64,000 nucleotides of DNA from Flavitalea plasmicola (lineage in GTDB: Bacteria > Bacteroidota > Bacteroidia > Chitinophagales > Chitinophagaceae): the NCBI RefSeq assembly GCF_030546645.1, contig NZ_JAUOTO010000007.1, positions 310,001 through 374,000 on the forward strand, written 5' to 3'. Each line of letters begins with the position of its first letter. The stretch's first letter is position 1. Position numbers and translations under genes: made by a program. The notes under the pieces are model-generated. The model did not search any database and was not told the DNA's origin. It worked only from the letters and a program-made list of their open reading frames with translations. Shown in pieces: positions 8,643-16,068 of this stretch.

Positions 8643-10657
8643 GAAATCGCCCTCCCTTCGCTGACCACCGGCTCCGGCTCTATCCAGGCGTCACTTTCCT
8701 TTAGTAAATTGATCAGCTCCTGTACTGCAATGGCGCTGTCCACCCCACGCTTGACCACCTCTTTACCCCTGTATAACGTGATCTTGCCCGGTCCGCTGCC
8801 CACATATCCAAAATCGGCATCGGCCATTTCGCCCGGACCATTTACGATGCATCCCATGATGGCGATCTTTACGCCTTTGAGATGATGGGTGACGCTCCGG
8901 ATCCTGGCCGTCGTTTCCTGCAGGTCGAACAACGTACGCCCACAGGAAGGACAGGAAATATACTCCGTCTTGGAGATACGGGTACGGGTCGCCTGTAAGA
9001 TGGAAAAAGAAGTATTATTGATGAACTGGTGATTGTTCCTGGTCTCCAGGTAGGTACGTCCGCTGACCCTGTTATTGACGATCTTTTTCGGGTCATTCAT
9101 CAGCCAGATGCCATCGCCCATACCTTCCAGGAAAAGAGAGCCCGCCTCCGTGGAAAAATGGATCAACTGCTCGTCGATGGTGCTGTCCGAACTTTCAACG
9201 GCAAGGATCAGGGGACAGTCAATACCTTTGCTCATCAGCTCGATCATCAGCCGGCGGACGGAGAGCATAGGCTGCGGATGGCTGGACCAGCAGCATAGCA
9301 CCGCCGTCTCGTCAGAACGGATGGCCTCCAGCATACCTGACAGGTCACTGTCAGCCGCATCTATGGAAATGAAATTCATCAGGCTGGAACGCTCAGTAGT
9401 TTCCAGGTATTCCTTTCCCTGGTACAACGGAAGGTAATGTATCCTGTCCGTCTGCATCCATGCAGCATGATCGCAGATGACCCGCAGCGTCCCGGGCAGA
9501 TCGAAGCCGACCAGCTTCTTGCCCGTATATAGATAATCCGCCGCCGCATCGCCGATATTCCATTTGTCACTGACGGCATCATAGCTATAGCCTACCGCTT
9601 TCAGATCCATCCGGTCAACATTTGCCGCTTGCATAAAGTCCGCGACGACGACAGGCACATGATGGTCGCCGATATTCGCGACAGCCTTCGTAGCACGCCG
9701 CCGGTATTCAAAAGGAGAATAAGGCAGCTGGTCCACGGGAGGTATCGCCGGGGCAGTTTTTGCGGAACGACTTTCATTCTCATATCTTTTCACCAGGTCC
9801 TTACACACAGGTATCTCGAACTCCGGGTCTTCCGTCAGGGAAACACGTATAGTATCCCCGATGCCATCTTCCAGTAACGTACCGATACCAATAGCCGATT
9901 TGATCCGTCCATCCTCGCCATCCCCAGCCTCCGTTACACCCAGGTGCAGCGGATAGCAGGCGCCAAATTCATCTTCCATCGTCCGGATCAGGAGGCGATA
10001 TGCCTGTACCATCACCAGCGGATTGCTGGACTTCATGCTGAGGATAATATTGTGATAACGCTCGTCCCGCGCTACCCGCAGGAACTCCATAGCGCTTTCC
10101 ACCATGCCCATCGGCGTATCGCCGTACCGGCTCATGATCCTATCGCTCAAAGAGCCATGGTTGGTCCCGATACGCATGGCCGTGCCATATTCCTTACAGA
10201 TCTTCACCAGGGGCGTGAATCGCTCCCGGATCCTGTCGATCTCTTCGTTATATTCCGTATCGGTGTATTCAATGAACTCGAATTTCTTTTTGTCGATATA
10301 ATTACCCGGATTGACCCGGACCTTTTCCACGATGCGGGCGGCTATTTCCGCTGCATTGGGCGTAAAATGAATATCCGCTACCAGGGGTGTATTATACCCT
10401 CTTCTCCGCAGCTCATTTTTAATGTTCAACAGGTTCTCCGCTTCCTTTTTCGAAGGAGCAGTGATCCGCACGAGCTCGGCCCCGGCTTCGATACAACGGA
10501 TGGATTGCTCGACAGTGGCTATGGTGTCCATCGTGTCAGTGGTGGTCATCGTCTGTATCCGGATGGGATGAAAATTTCCCAGCAGCAGATCGCCGATCTT
10601 TACTTCAAGGGTCTTCAGCCGACGATATTCAGTAAGGGAATGACAGTATTGTTGCAT
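8639..10657 (-). CDS. ispG: 4-hydroxy-3-methylbut-2-enyl-diphosphate synthase, long form
   Basis: A 672-aa enzyme of the MEP isoprenoid pathway that reductively converts MEcPP to HMBPP using a [4Fe-4S] cluster. The start is the ATG at 10657 (MQQYCHSLTEYRRLKTLEVK). The TIM-barrel part has IRIQTMTTTDTMDTIATVEQ and GADLVRIT-like text (GAELVRIT). A large central insert of roughly 250 residues follows, as in Bacteroidota, Chlamydia and plants. The C-terminal cluster ligands are in CPSCGRTLFDLQ and GCIVNGPGE. It is translationally coupled (ATGA overlap) to the WYL regulator. Confidence 0.95.
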   Translation of the reverse strand: MQQYCHSLTEYRRLKTLEVKIGDLLLGNFHPIRIQTMTTTDTMDTIATVEQSIRCIEAGAELVRITAPSKKEAENLLNIKNELRRRGYNTPLVADIHFTPNAAEIAARIVEKVRVNPGNYIDKKKFEFIEYTDTEYNEEIDRIRERFTPLVKICKEYGTAMRIGTNHGSLSDRIMSRYGDTPMGMVESAMEFLRVARDERYHNIILSMKSSNPLVMVQAYRLLIRTMEDEFGACYPLHLGVTEAGDGEDGRIKSAIGIGTLLEDGIGDTIRVSLTEDPEFEIPVCKDLVKRYENESRSAKTAPAIPPVDQLPYSPFEYRRRATKAVANIGDHHVPVVVADFMQAANVDRMDLKAVGYSYDAVSDKWNIGDAAADYLYTGKKLVGFDLPGTLRVICDHAAWMQTDRIHYLPLYQGKEYLETTERSSLMNFISIDAADSDLSGMLEAIRSDETAVLCCWSSHPQPMLSVRRLMIELMSKGIDCPLILAVESSDSTIDEQLIHFSTEAGSLFLEGMGDGIWLMNDPKKIVNNRVSGRTYLETRNNHQFINNTSFSILQATRTRISKTEYISCPSCGRTLFDLQETTARIRSVTHHLKGVKIAIMGCIVNGPGEMADADFGYVGSGPGKITLYRGKEVVKRGVDSAIAVQELINLLKESDAWIEPEPVVSEGRAIS

Positions 10658-10717
10658 AGATGATGTAAAGTTAGCATACAGAACCCTCCCGGACAATTAC
10701 CATTCTCTTATCAGTTA

Positions 10718-12379
10718 TTACCAGTCCTTTTCCGGCTGGTTGAGCGCTTTCGCCTTATTCTGGTTCATTTTGTCCTGGATCTCCTTCTCTTTTTGCTGCA
10801 GGGTCTTCAGATATTGCTCCACCTGCTGTTTATTGAGCCGGCTGGGCTGCGGCTTGGGTTGCTGGGGCTGTTCCTCTTTATTCTCATCTTTCTTGTCCTT
10901 GTTCTCTTTCTTCTGCTGCTGATCCTTTTTTTCTTTTTCCTGCTGTGATTGTTGTTGCTGCCTCAGCTGCTGAAGGGCTTTTTGCAGGTTCTCCCGGGCA
11001 TCTTCATCAGCAGCGTCCAGCTTCAGCGCTTTCTTCCATGCATCGATGCTTTCCTGGAGCTTTTGCTGCTTTACAAGGGCTACCCCTTTGTTATACAACC
11101 CTTTCTCCTGCATAGCCTTGTCGGTGGAATGTTCCACGCTGGCCCCATACGAATTGGCCGCATCATTGTAGTTATTCTTGCGGAACTGGGCATTCCCCAG
11201 GTTATAATTCGCGGTAGCGTTTGCAGGCGCTTTCCTGACAGCTTCCTCGTATTGCTGCTGGGATTGGTCCAGTTGCTTCTGTTTATAATACCGGTTGCCG
11301 CTGCGGATCAGCGCATTTTCTTTTTGCGCCGAAGAAGAGAGCGAGCAGCTGACGAACAGGACTACCGTACTGATGGCAAGACGCAGCTTTTGCCGGCGGC
11401 GCTCCGGAAGAAAATATTCCACCAGCAGCAGGACCAGGGCAATTCCCAGGAACCACTGAAAATAGCTGATGTAATCAATAAATGCCGCATCACTAAGGGA
11501 TTTCTGCTCAACACTGGCCAACTGCTGGGTCATCGTGATCAGCACATCGTCCAGATTATCCATCCGGATATACCGGCCATTGGTTGCATCAGCCAGCTGT
11601 TGCAGCTCGGCTTCATTGAGTTTGGAGATCACTGTATTGCCCTGATCATCTTTTTTCAATTCGTTGGTGGCAGGATCGACAATGGGCGAGCCATCCGGCG
11701 AACCAATTCCAATGGTATTGATCATCACGCCGTTGCTGGCCAGCTGCCTGGCAACTTTCAACGCTTCCGGATCATGGTCCTCTCCATCCGACAGCAGGAT
11801 GATCGCCTTGTATTTTCTTTCTTTACTGTTGAAGGAAGTATTGGCCATCTTCAGCGCTTCGCCGATCACCGTGCCCTGCGTGGGAACCACGTCCGGGGAA
11901 GCATTTTGTATATACAGGTGGGTAGCGCCATGGTCGGTAGTCAGCGGCATCTGCAGGTAGGCCCTGCCCGCAAAGACCACCAGCCCGATACGGTCATTCT
12001 CCAGCTTATCCGTCAGACGGGTCAGCAGCTGCTTGGCCCTCTCCAGGCGGCTCGGCTTGATATCACGGGCCAGCATGCTTTTGCTGACATCCAATACCAG
12101 CATGACATCCACGCCACGGCGATTCACGTTCTGCATGGCGCCCGGCCTTTGGAAATTGGCTGCCCCCAAAATGACGGCAGTAAGGGCCAGTAATACCAGC
12201 CCCACCTTAATTCCAAAACGAAGGGGCGAGAAACTCTTAACCAGCTGCCCCACCAGCGCAGGATCGCCGATCCGGGCCCTCGTCTTTTTCTTCCATCTCA
12301 GGAACGTATACAGCAACAGCCCCAGCAAGGGAATCGAACCCAGACCAAACAGATATTCAATATGTTGCCATTTCAACAT
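10718..12379 (-). CDS. BatB-BatC fusion: VWA-domain membrane protein with C-terminal TPR
   Basis: A 553-aa protein from the ATG at 12379 (MLKWQHIEYLFGLGSIPLLG). Two N-terminal membrane helices are followed by a von Willebrand A domain with an intact MIDAS motif (LVLDVSKSML, DxSxS) and LLSDGEDHD. A third helix (FLGIALVLLLVEYFL) leads to TPR repeats (NALIRSGNRYYKQKQLDQSQ, ANYNLGNAQFRKNNYNDAAN), then a Gln/Lys-rich low-complexity tail. In other bacteria these are separate BatB and BatC proteins of the MoxR/Bat (aerotolerance) operon; batA, batD and moxR are not visible here. Its promoter region holds two copies of a 12-bp palindrome. Confidence 0.88.
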   Translation of the reverse strand: MLKWQHIEYLFGLGSIPLLGLLLYTFLRWKKKTRARIGDPALVGQLVKSFSPLRFGIKVGLVLLALTAVILGAANFQRPGAMQNVNRRGVDVMLVLDVSKSMLARDIKPSRLERAKQLLTRLTDKLENDRIGLVVFAGRAYLQMPLTTDHGATHLYIQNASPDVVPTQGTVIGEALKMANTSFNSKERKYKAIILLSDGEDHDPEALKVARQLASNGVMINTIGIGSPDGSPIVDPATNELKKDDQGNTVISKLNEAELQQLADATNGRYIRMDNLDDVLITMTQQLASVEQKSLSDAAFIDYISYFQWFLGIALVLLLVEYFLPERRRQKLRLAISTVVLFVSCSLSSSAQKENALIRSGNRYYKQKQLDQSQQQYEEAVRKAPANATANYNLGNAQFRKNNYNDAANSYGASVEHSTDKAMQEKGLYNKGVALVKQQKLQESIDAWKKALKLDAADEDARENLQKALQQLRQQQQSQQEKEKKDQQQKKENKDKKDENKEEQPQQPKPQPSRLNKQQVEQYLKTLQQKEKEIQDKMNQNKAKALNQPEKDW

Positions 12380-12582
12380 AGGATGCAATTTAAGCAACTT
12401 AGCGCTTCGGAACTTGCAAAATTTGGGCCCAATTGGGCTTTGGGAAATCTAGCCCAATTGGGCTAACATCTAGTTTCTTAGACCTTCGGCGCAACGGCGT
12501 TCCTTGTCCCTTCTCGGTCGTAACCTTTCGGTTACAGACAACGAACCTCCGGTTCGTTCCGGGGCCCAATTCAACAAATGAA
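12380..12582. other. Hairpin-rich intergenic region upstream of batB-batC
   Basis: This 203-bp gap has no credible gene. It contains the palindrome GCCCAATTGGGC twice, at 12427-12438 and 12452-12463 (the second extends to 14 bp, AGCCCAATTGGGCT), and a half copy GCCCAATT at 12564-12571. Two tight stem-loops follow: 12520-12535 (GTAACC/GGTTAC, 4-nt loop) and 12540-12558 (AACGAACC/GGTTCGTT, 3-nt loop). The palindromes lie about 50-85 bp upstream of the batB ATG, where an operator or mRNA leader structure would be. Confidence 0.6.
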
Positions 12583-12753
12583 CTAATGATTGTCCTGCCA
12601 AATATCCAGGAGGTCCTGCTCGTGCGCAGATGGTTGATCCTTAATGATATCTCCCAGTGCCCGGGCCCTTTCCGATCTCCTGTTCCGCCACAGAAGTGCG
12701 AATACAATAATGCAGGTGACCACGACGATGGCAAATACGATATAGCCTGTCAT
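12583..12753 (-). CDS. Small single-pass membrane protein (56 aa)
   Basis: The ATG at 12753 gives a 56-aa protein: one hydrophobic helix (MTGYIVFAIVVVTCIIVFAL, residues 1-20), then WRNRRSERARAL and an acidic end DLLDIWQDNH. The positive-inside charge just after the helix suggests a cytoplasmic C-terminus. It lies between the beta-lactamase-like gene and batB-batC on the same strand and could be their link. No family recognised. The membrane segment followed by a polar tail makes a chance ORF less likely. Confidence 0.55.
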   Translation of the reverse strand: MTGYIVFAIVVVTCIIVFALLWRNRRSERARALGDIIKDQPSAHEQDLLDIWQDNH

Positions 12754-12780
12754 AAAGGCCTTTTTTAGAAAGATAAGCGA

Positions 12781-13641
12781 TTATTTCTTCCCCTGAAAGA
12801 AACCCATTTTCTGCAGGATCTGGCGAAGAACGCTCAATCCTTTGTCTTTCAATCCCTTACCATCACCTGTCGCATCCACGTTTAAAACGAAGAAATAAGG
12901 ATGTTTATTCTCCTCCACCCACCCGATCACCCAGGCTAAAGCATGCCCGTCCTTTCTGACACCCGTGCCTGTCTTGAAGCTCAGCAGGTAATTGGAATTG
13001 CTTTCCATCAGCATCATCTGCCGGACGATCTTTTGAGGACGGGGGTAGAAAGGTAGCTGGTCGAAATACAGCCTTTTCACCAGGCCCAGCTGCTCATCGG
13101 AAGTAATCGTCAGGTGGTTATCCAGCCAAAAGGTATCGACGGCATTACCCATGCTCTTATTGCCATATCCCAGGGAATCCACCCATCTTTTCAGGCTGTC
13201 CTTACCGATGCGCCGGGCCAGATCCTGGAATGGCTTCGTACAGGAGCTACGGAAAGCGTCCCGAATCTCCATCTCATCCCCATGGCACATATCAGCTTCC
13301 GTTGCCAGATGACTCATCAGCAGCTGACTGCTGTCCGCCCGCTCTTTTCCCGTTGGCAGCACCCCGATCAGCATATGCTCGTCCTTAACGATCCCCGTCT
13401 GTATCCCCACCAACGCCTGGATGACATCAAAGGTCCCCGCGGGAAGATAGGCGCTATCCCGGAAGCGGGAGAGATTGGAGATGGTAAAATGTCCCTGTCC
13501 GTTGTCAAACATTCCAAAACTGCCGGAGACCCCCGCGGCATCGAAATATTGTTTCAGACTAGCGTCTTCCGTTACATTGTTCTGGGAGCAGCCGGTAAGT
13601 ATAAAACAGAGGATTAAAGCAGAATGAAGTACTTTAGACAT
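12781..13641 (-). CDS. Class D beta-lactamase-like lipoprotein lacking the STFK catalytic motif
   Basis: A 286-aa protein with a lipoprotein signal (lipobox ILTGC, Cys18). Similarity to class D (OXA) beta-lactamases and BlaR/MecR sensor domains is seen along the length: PAGTFDVIQALVGIQTG (residues 67-83) aligns with the PASTFK...LIGLETG region, RSSCTKPFQDLARRIG (131-146) with the SxV region, GYGN at 158-161, FWLDNHLTIT with the WLE region, and KTG at 223-225. The nucleophilic Ser and carbamylated Lys of STFK are Gly69 and Asp72, so acylation chemistry should be impossible. The protein may bind a ligand or peptidoglycan. A TAGTTTTG box lies 13 bp upstream. Confidence 0.72.
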   Translation of the reverse strand: MSKVLHSALILCFILTGCSQNNVTEDASLKQYFDAAGVSGSFGMFDNGQGHFTISNLSRFRDSAYLPAGTFDVIQALVGIQTGIVKDEHMLIGVLPTGKERADSSQLLMSHLATEADMCHGDEMEIRDAFRSSCTKPFQDLARRIGKDSLKRWVDSLGYGNKSMGNAVDTFWLDNHLTITSDEQLGLVKRLYFDQLPFYPRPQKIVRQMMLMESNSNYLLSFKTGTGVRKDGHALAWVIGWVEENKHPYFFVLNVDATGDGKGLKDKGLSVLRQILQKMGFFQGKK

Positions 13642-13654
13642 GAGGAAATTTGCG

Positions 13655-13662
13655 CAAAACTA
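13655..13662 (-). promoter_or_regulatory. -7 box TAGTTTTG for the beta-lactamase-like gene
   Basis: This TAnnTTTG match on the minus strand lies 13 bp before the ATG at 13641. It sits in the 35-bp gap between two divergent starts (13641 minus and 13677 plus). A -33 TTG is not evident. Confidence 0.4.
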
Positions 13663-13676
13663 CTAATTTCAGCTAC

Positions 13677-14204
13677 ATGAAGCTTGCTGCCATAACCCTT
13701 TTAATTTCCTGCGCAGTATGCAGCTCCGATACGTTGTTTGGCCAGTCCACGTCAGGAACAGATTTTGATCACCCTGGCTACAACTCCTTGCTGCACATTT
13801 CGACGGACAATGGAAATTTTAAAGGCAGGCTCGTCGCCATGACAGATTCTTCGCTCACGCTCCTGCGCATAAGAGAAAAAGACAGGATCGAGATCCCCGC
13901 AGGCAGCATCGGGACAATAAAGGTCAAAAGACGATTCTTCAGATCGGTGCTGCTGGACGCCTGTGTGGCAGCAACGCTGACAGGTGCGCTTGTAGTGGGT
14001 TATTATTGGAACCAGGGGTTCTGGACGCCGGAAGATCCGCCGTTCGGACAATCGCTCCTGTATGGCCTTGCATTCGGGACCGGGGCAGGTGGGCTTTTCG
14101 GCATCGCAGAGTCGGCTTTTTTCAAGCTGCGTTTACCCGTCAACAAAAGCCTGGACCTTTTCCGGAAACACCGGGACCGCCTGATGCATTACTGGGCCTA
14201 CTGA
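13677..14204 (+). CDS. Hypothetical protein with signal sequence and C-terminal membrane segments
   Basis: A 175-aa protein from the ATG at 13677 (MKLAAITLLISCAVCSS); a TTG at 13650 would extend it pointlessly. After the signal there is a small strand-rich domain (GNFKGRLVAMTDSSLTLLRI...RIEIPAGSIGTIKVKRR), then two hydrophobic segments (VLLDACVAATLTGALVVGYYW and LLYGLAFGTGAGGLFGIAESA). The layout resembles Bacteroidota envelope proteins whose strand-rich part precedes glycine-rich membrane helices. No function recognised. It is divergent from the beta-lactamase-like gene and convergent with trehalase (adjacent stops). Confidence 0.65.
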   Translation: MKLAAITLLISCAVCSSDTLFGQSTSGTDFDHPGYNSLLHISTDNGNFKGRLVAMTDSSLTLLRIREKDRIEIPAGSIGTIKVKRRFFRSVLLDACVAATLTGALVVGYYWNQGFWTPEDPPFGQSLLYGLAFGTGAGGLFGIAESAFFKLRLPVNKSLDLFRKHRDRLMHYWAY

Positions 14205-15794
14205 TCATTCCTTCGGCAGGTTGTATTTTTTTATCAGTTTCAGCAACACGCCGTTGGTCCAGCCAAAACCATCCTGACCGGCATACTCGCCACCCCCGGC
14301 GTCTTTATTGAGATCTTCCACATTGTATTTTTCCATCAGCTTGCCCGTTTCCTTAAACACTTTCTCATTCAGCTTCACCCATCGTGCTGCGATCTCCGCC
14401 GCCAGATCCTTCTGGCCGCAACGGTCCAGGCCCCAGATCACCATCCACTCCAGCGGGGCCCAGCCATTCGGAGCGTCCCATTGTTCCCCCGTATTGAATT
14501 CAGTAGTAACAATTCCGCCCGGCTTCAACAGCTTCTGCCGGATGACAGCCGCCACCTTCGTTCCCAGAAAACTCATATAATCCGGGTGTTCGTTGATAAA
14601 GCAGAACGGATACATCCCAGCCGGGTTGATATGATTGCTTTGCTTTTTTGCCTTCCAGTTATAATCGGTGTAAAAGGTCCGTAGCTTGTTCCAGCAGTAT
14701 TTGTCGATGAGCTCGCCTCTTCTGACGGCCTTACGGCGGTAGACCCCGGCAGCAGAATCATCCTTGTTCATCAGCCTGGCCTTGGCAATGGATAGCTCCA
14801 GGTGGTACAGCAGCGCATTGAGATCAGGAGGCACCATATCCGTCGTCCGGATCGTCACAAGATTTTTTCCGTCGGCAAACCAGCGGCTGCTGAAATCGAT
14901 GCCGCTCTCCGCACTGGCCCGCAGGTGGTGGTACATTTCTGTTTTGTCCCTGCCCGACCGCTGTGCTGTCAGCACATCCTCCCGCCAGCTTTCCTGGCGT
15001 GCGGTGGTGGCATCATCCCAATAGCGATTCAGTATATCTCCCCCTTTCAGCCTTACCACCCTCCGGTAAGCCTGACCCGGCATCAGCTTATCACTCCCGT
15101 CCATCCAGAACTGGTACTCTTTTTCCATGGCAGGAAGGAACTCCTGGTAAACGCTGTCGCCTTTGATCTCCGCCAGCAATTCCACCATGACAGAAAAAAA
15201 AGGCGGCTGCGAACGGCCTAAATAATAGGTCCTGTTACCATTAGGTATATGCCCGTAATGCTCGATCAGGTAGGCGAAGTTCCTGATCATATCCTCGATG
15301 ATCCCGGTCTCGCCGCTTTCTTTCAAACCCAGCATGGTGAAATAGCTGTCCCAGTAATAGACCTCACGGAATCGCCCCCCCGGTACAATATAAGGGTACG
15401 GCAAGGGCAAAAGCGAGCTGCCTTCCACCACCTTGTCCGGGGTCCTTTTCAGCACTGCCCATAAATTCTTGATATGGGTCACCACATCGTCAGTGGCATT
15501 GGTCTTATAAGTATCAGTAGGGTTCAGCGGCAGGTCGAAGTTGTCCTGCACGAATTTCTTCAGATCAAAACCCGCAGTGGCTTTACCCGTTTCATAATCC
15601 GCTACGATGTCCGCCGGCTTGCGTTTGGGAATACAATCCACAAAGGTCTTCCCGTCGGCGAATACTTTGTTCATCTGTACGTCCACGAATAATTTCCCGT
15701 AGATCTTGTCGGGAGGTGTGGTAACGATAGGCTGCGCAAGCGACGACAGGTAACACAGGAAGAGGAGGAGTAAGCCGGCGGTTCTTTTACTCAC
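14205..15794 (-). CDS. Periplasmic trehalase (GH37)
   Basis: A 529-aa enzyme hydrolysing alpha,alpha-trehalose to glucose. GH37 signatures are clear: PGGRFREVYYWDSYFTMLGL (signature 1) and QWDAPNGWAPLEW (signature 2). I place the start at a GTG at 15794 (VSKRTAGLLLLFLCYLSSLAQ), which gives a clean signal peptide. The only upstream ATG (15908) adds 38 residues before the signal and would read through operator-like inverted repeats at 15834-15893. The fate of the glucose fits the cytoplasmic glucokinase at 27097-28122, although the genes are not linked. Confidence 0.88.
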   Translation of the reverse strand: MSKRTAGLLLLFLCYLSSLAQPIVTTPPDKIYGKLFVDVQMNKVFADGKTFVDCIPKRKPADIVADYETGKATAGFDLKKFVQDNFDLPLNPTDTYKTNATDDVVTHIKNLWAVLKRTPDKVVEGSSLLPLPYPYIVPGGRFREVYYWDSYFTMLGLKESGETGIIEDMIRNFAYLIEHYGHIPNGNRTYYLGRSQPPFFSVMVELLAEIKGDSVYQEFLPAMEKEYQFWMDGSDKLMPGQAYRRVVRLKGGDILNRYWDDATTARQESWREDVLTAQRSGRDKTEMYHHLRASAESGIDFSSRWFADGKNLVTIRTTDMVPPDLNALLYHLELSIAKARLMNKDDSAAGVYRRKAVRRGELIDKYCWNKLRTFYTDYNWKAKKQSNHINPAGMYPFCFINEHPDYMSFLGTKVAAVIRQKLLKPGGIVTTEFNTGEQWDAPNGWAPLEWMVIWGLDRCGQKDLAAEIAARWVKLNEKVFKETGKLMEKYNVEDLNKDAGGGEYAGQDGFGWTNGVLLKLIKKYNLPKE

Positions 15795-15833
15795 ACTATC
15801 ATACGTCTTTTCAATGGAGTTCGTGAAATGAGG

Positions 15834-15893
15834 ATTTGACAACGTCAAATCGAATTCGACAATTCCTTTGGAAATAAATTGTGACGTTGTCAA
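15834..15893. promoter_or_regulatory. Paired operator-like inverted repeats upstream of trehalase
   Basis: TTGACAACGTCA (15836-15847) recurs as its exact reverse complement TGACGTTGTCAA (15882-15893). Each half is itself a near-palindrome around a 3-nt centre: ATTTGAC-AAC-GTCAAAT at 15834-15850, and TGAC-GTT-GTCA at 15882-15892. A perfect 10-bp palindrome TCGAATTCGA lies between at 15850-15859. Centre-to-centre distance is about 46 bp, compatible with two bound repressor dimers. The nearest gene is trehalase, 40 bp downstream on the minus strand. Confidence 0.6.
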
Positions 15894-16012
15894 TACTTCG
15901 TATTTCATATTCCACAGTTAATGTAATCATAAACCTACGTTAAAATGGGGAATGTGCAAAGTGCTGAAAATACCGCGGAAAAGCCTACAACCTCGATCCA
16001 GGCAAACATAAG

Positions 16013-16039
16013 AAACCCCGCGAAGAATCGCAGGGTTTT
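16013..16039 (-). terminator. Rho-independent terminator after the haloperoxidase cluster
   Basis: An 11-bp stem (AAACCCCGCGA at 16013-16023 with TCGCAGGGTTT at 16028-16038, one mismatch) closes a 4-nt loop. On the minus strand it is followed by TTTCTTATG-type T-rich sequence. It lies 30 bp past the stop of the 16069-17610 gene and probably ends that transcript. Confidence 0.7.
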
Positions 16040-16068
16040 AACTTTTGCTTATGATCCAATTAAAACGT

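Noticed and set aside
7797-8885. Plus-strand frame of 362 codons opposite the WYL regulator
   Set aside because: Antisense shadow crossing a gene boundary; no recognisable protein.
10949-12193. Plus-strand frame of 414 codons opposite batB-batC
   Set aside because: Antisense to the VWA and TPR motifs; leucine- and glutamine-rich from complement of the low-complexity tail.
15795-15908. ATG start for trehalase
   Set aside because: It would place 38 residues before the signal peptide and code through inverted repeats that look like operators; GTG at 15794 is preferred, without proof.
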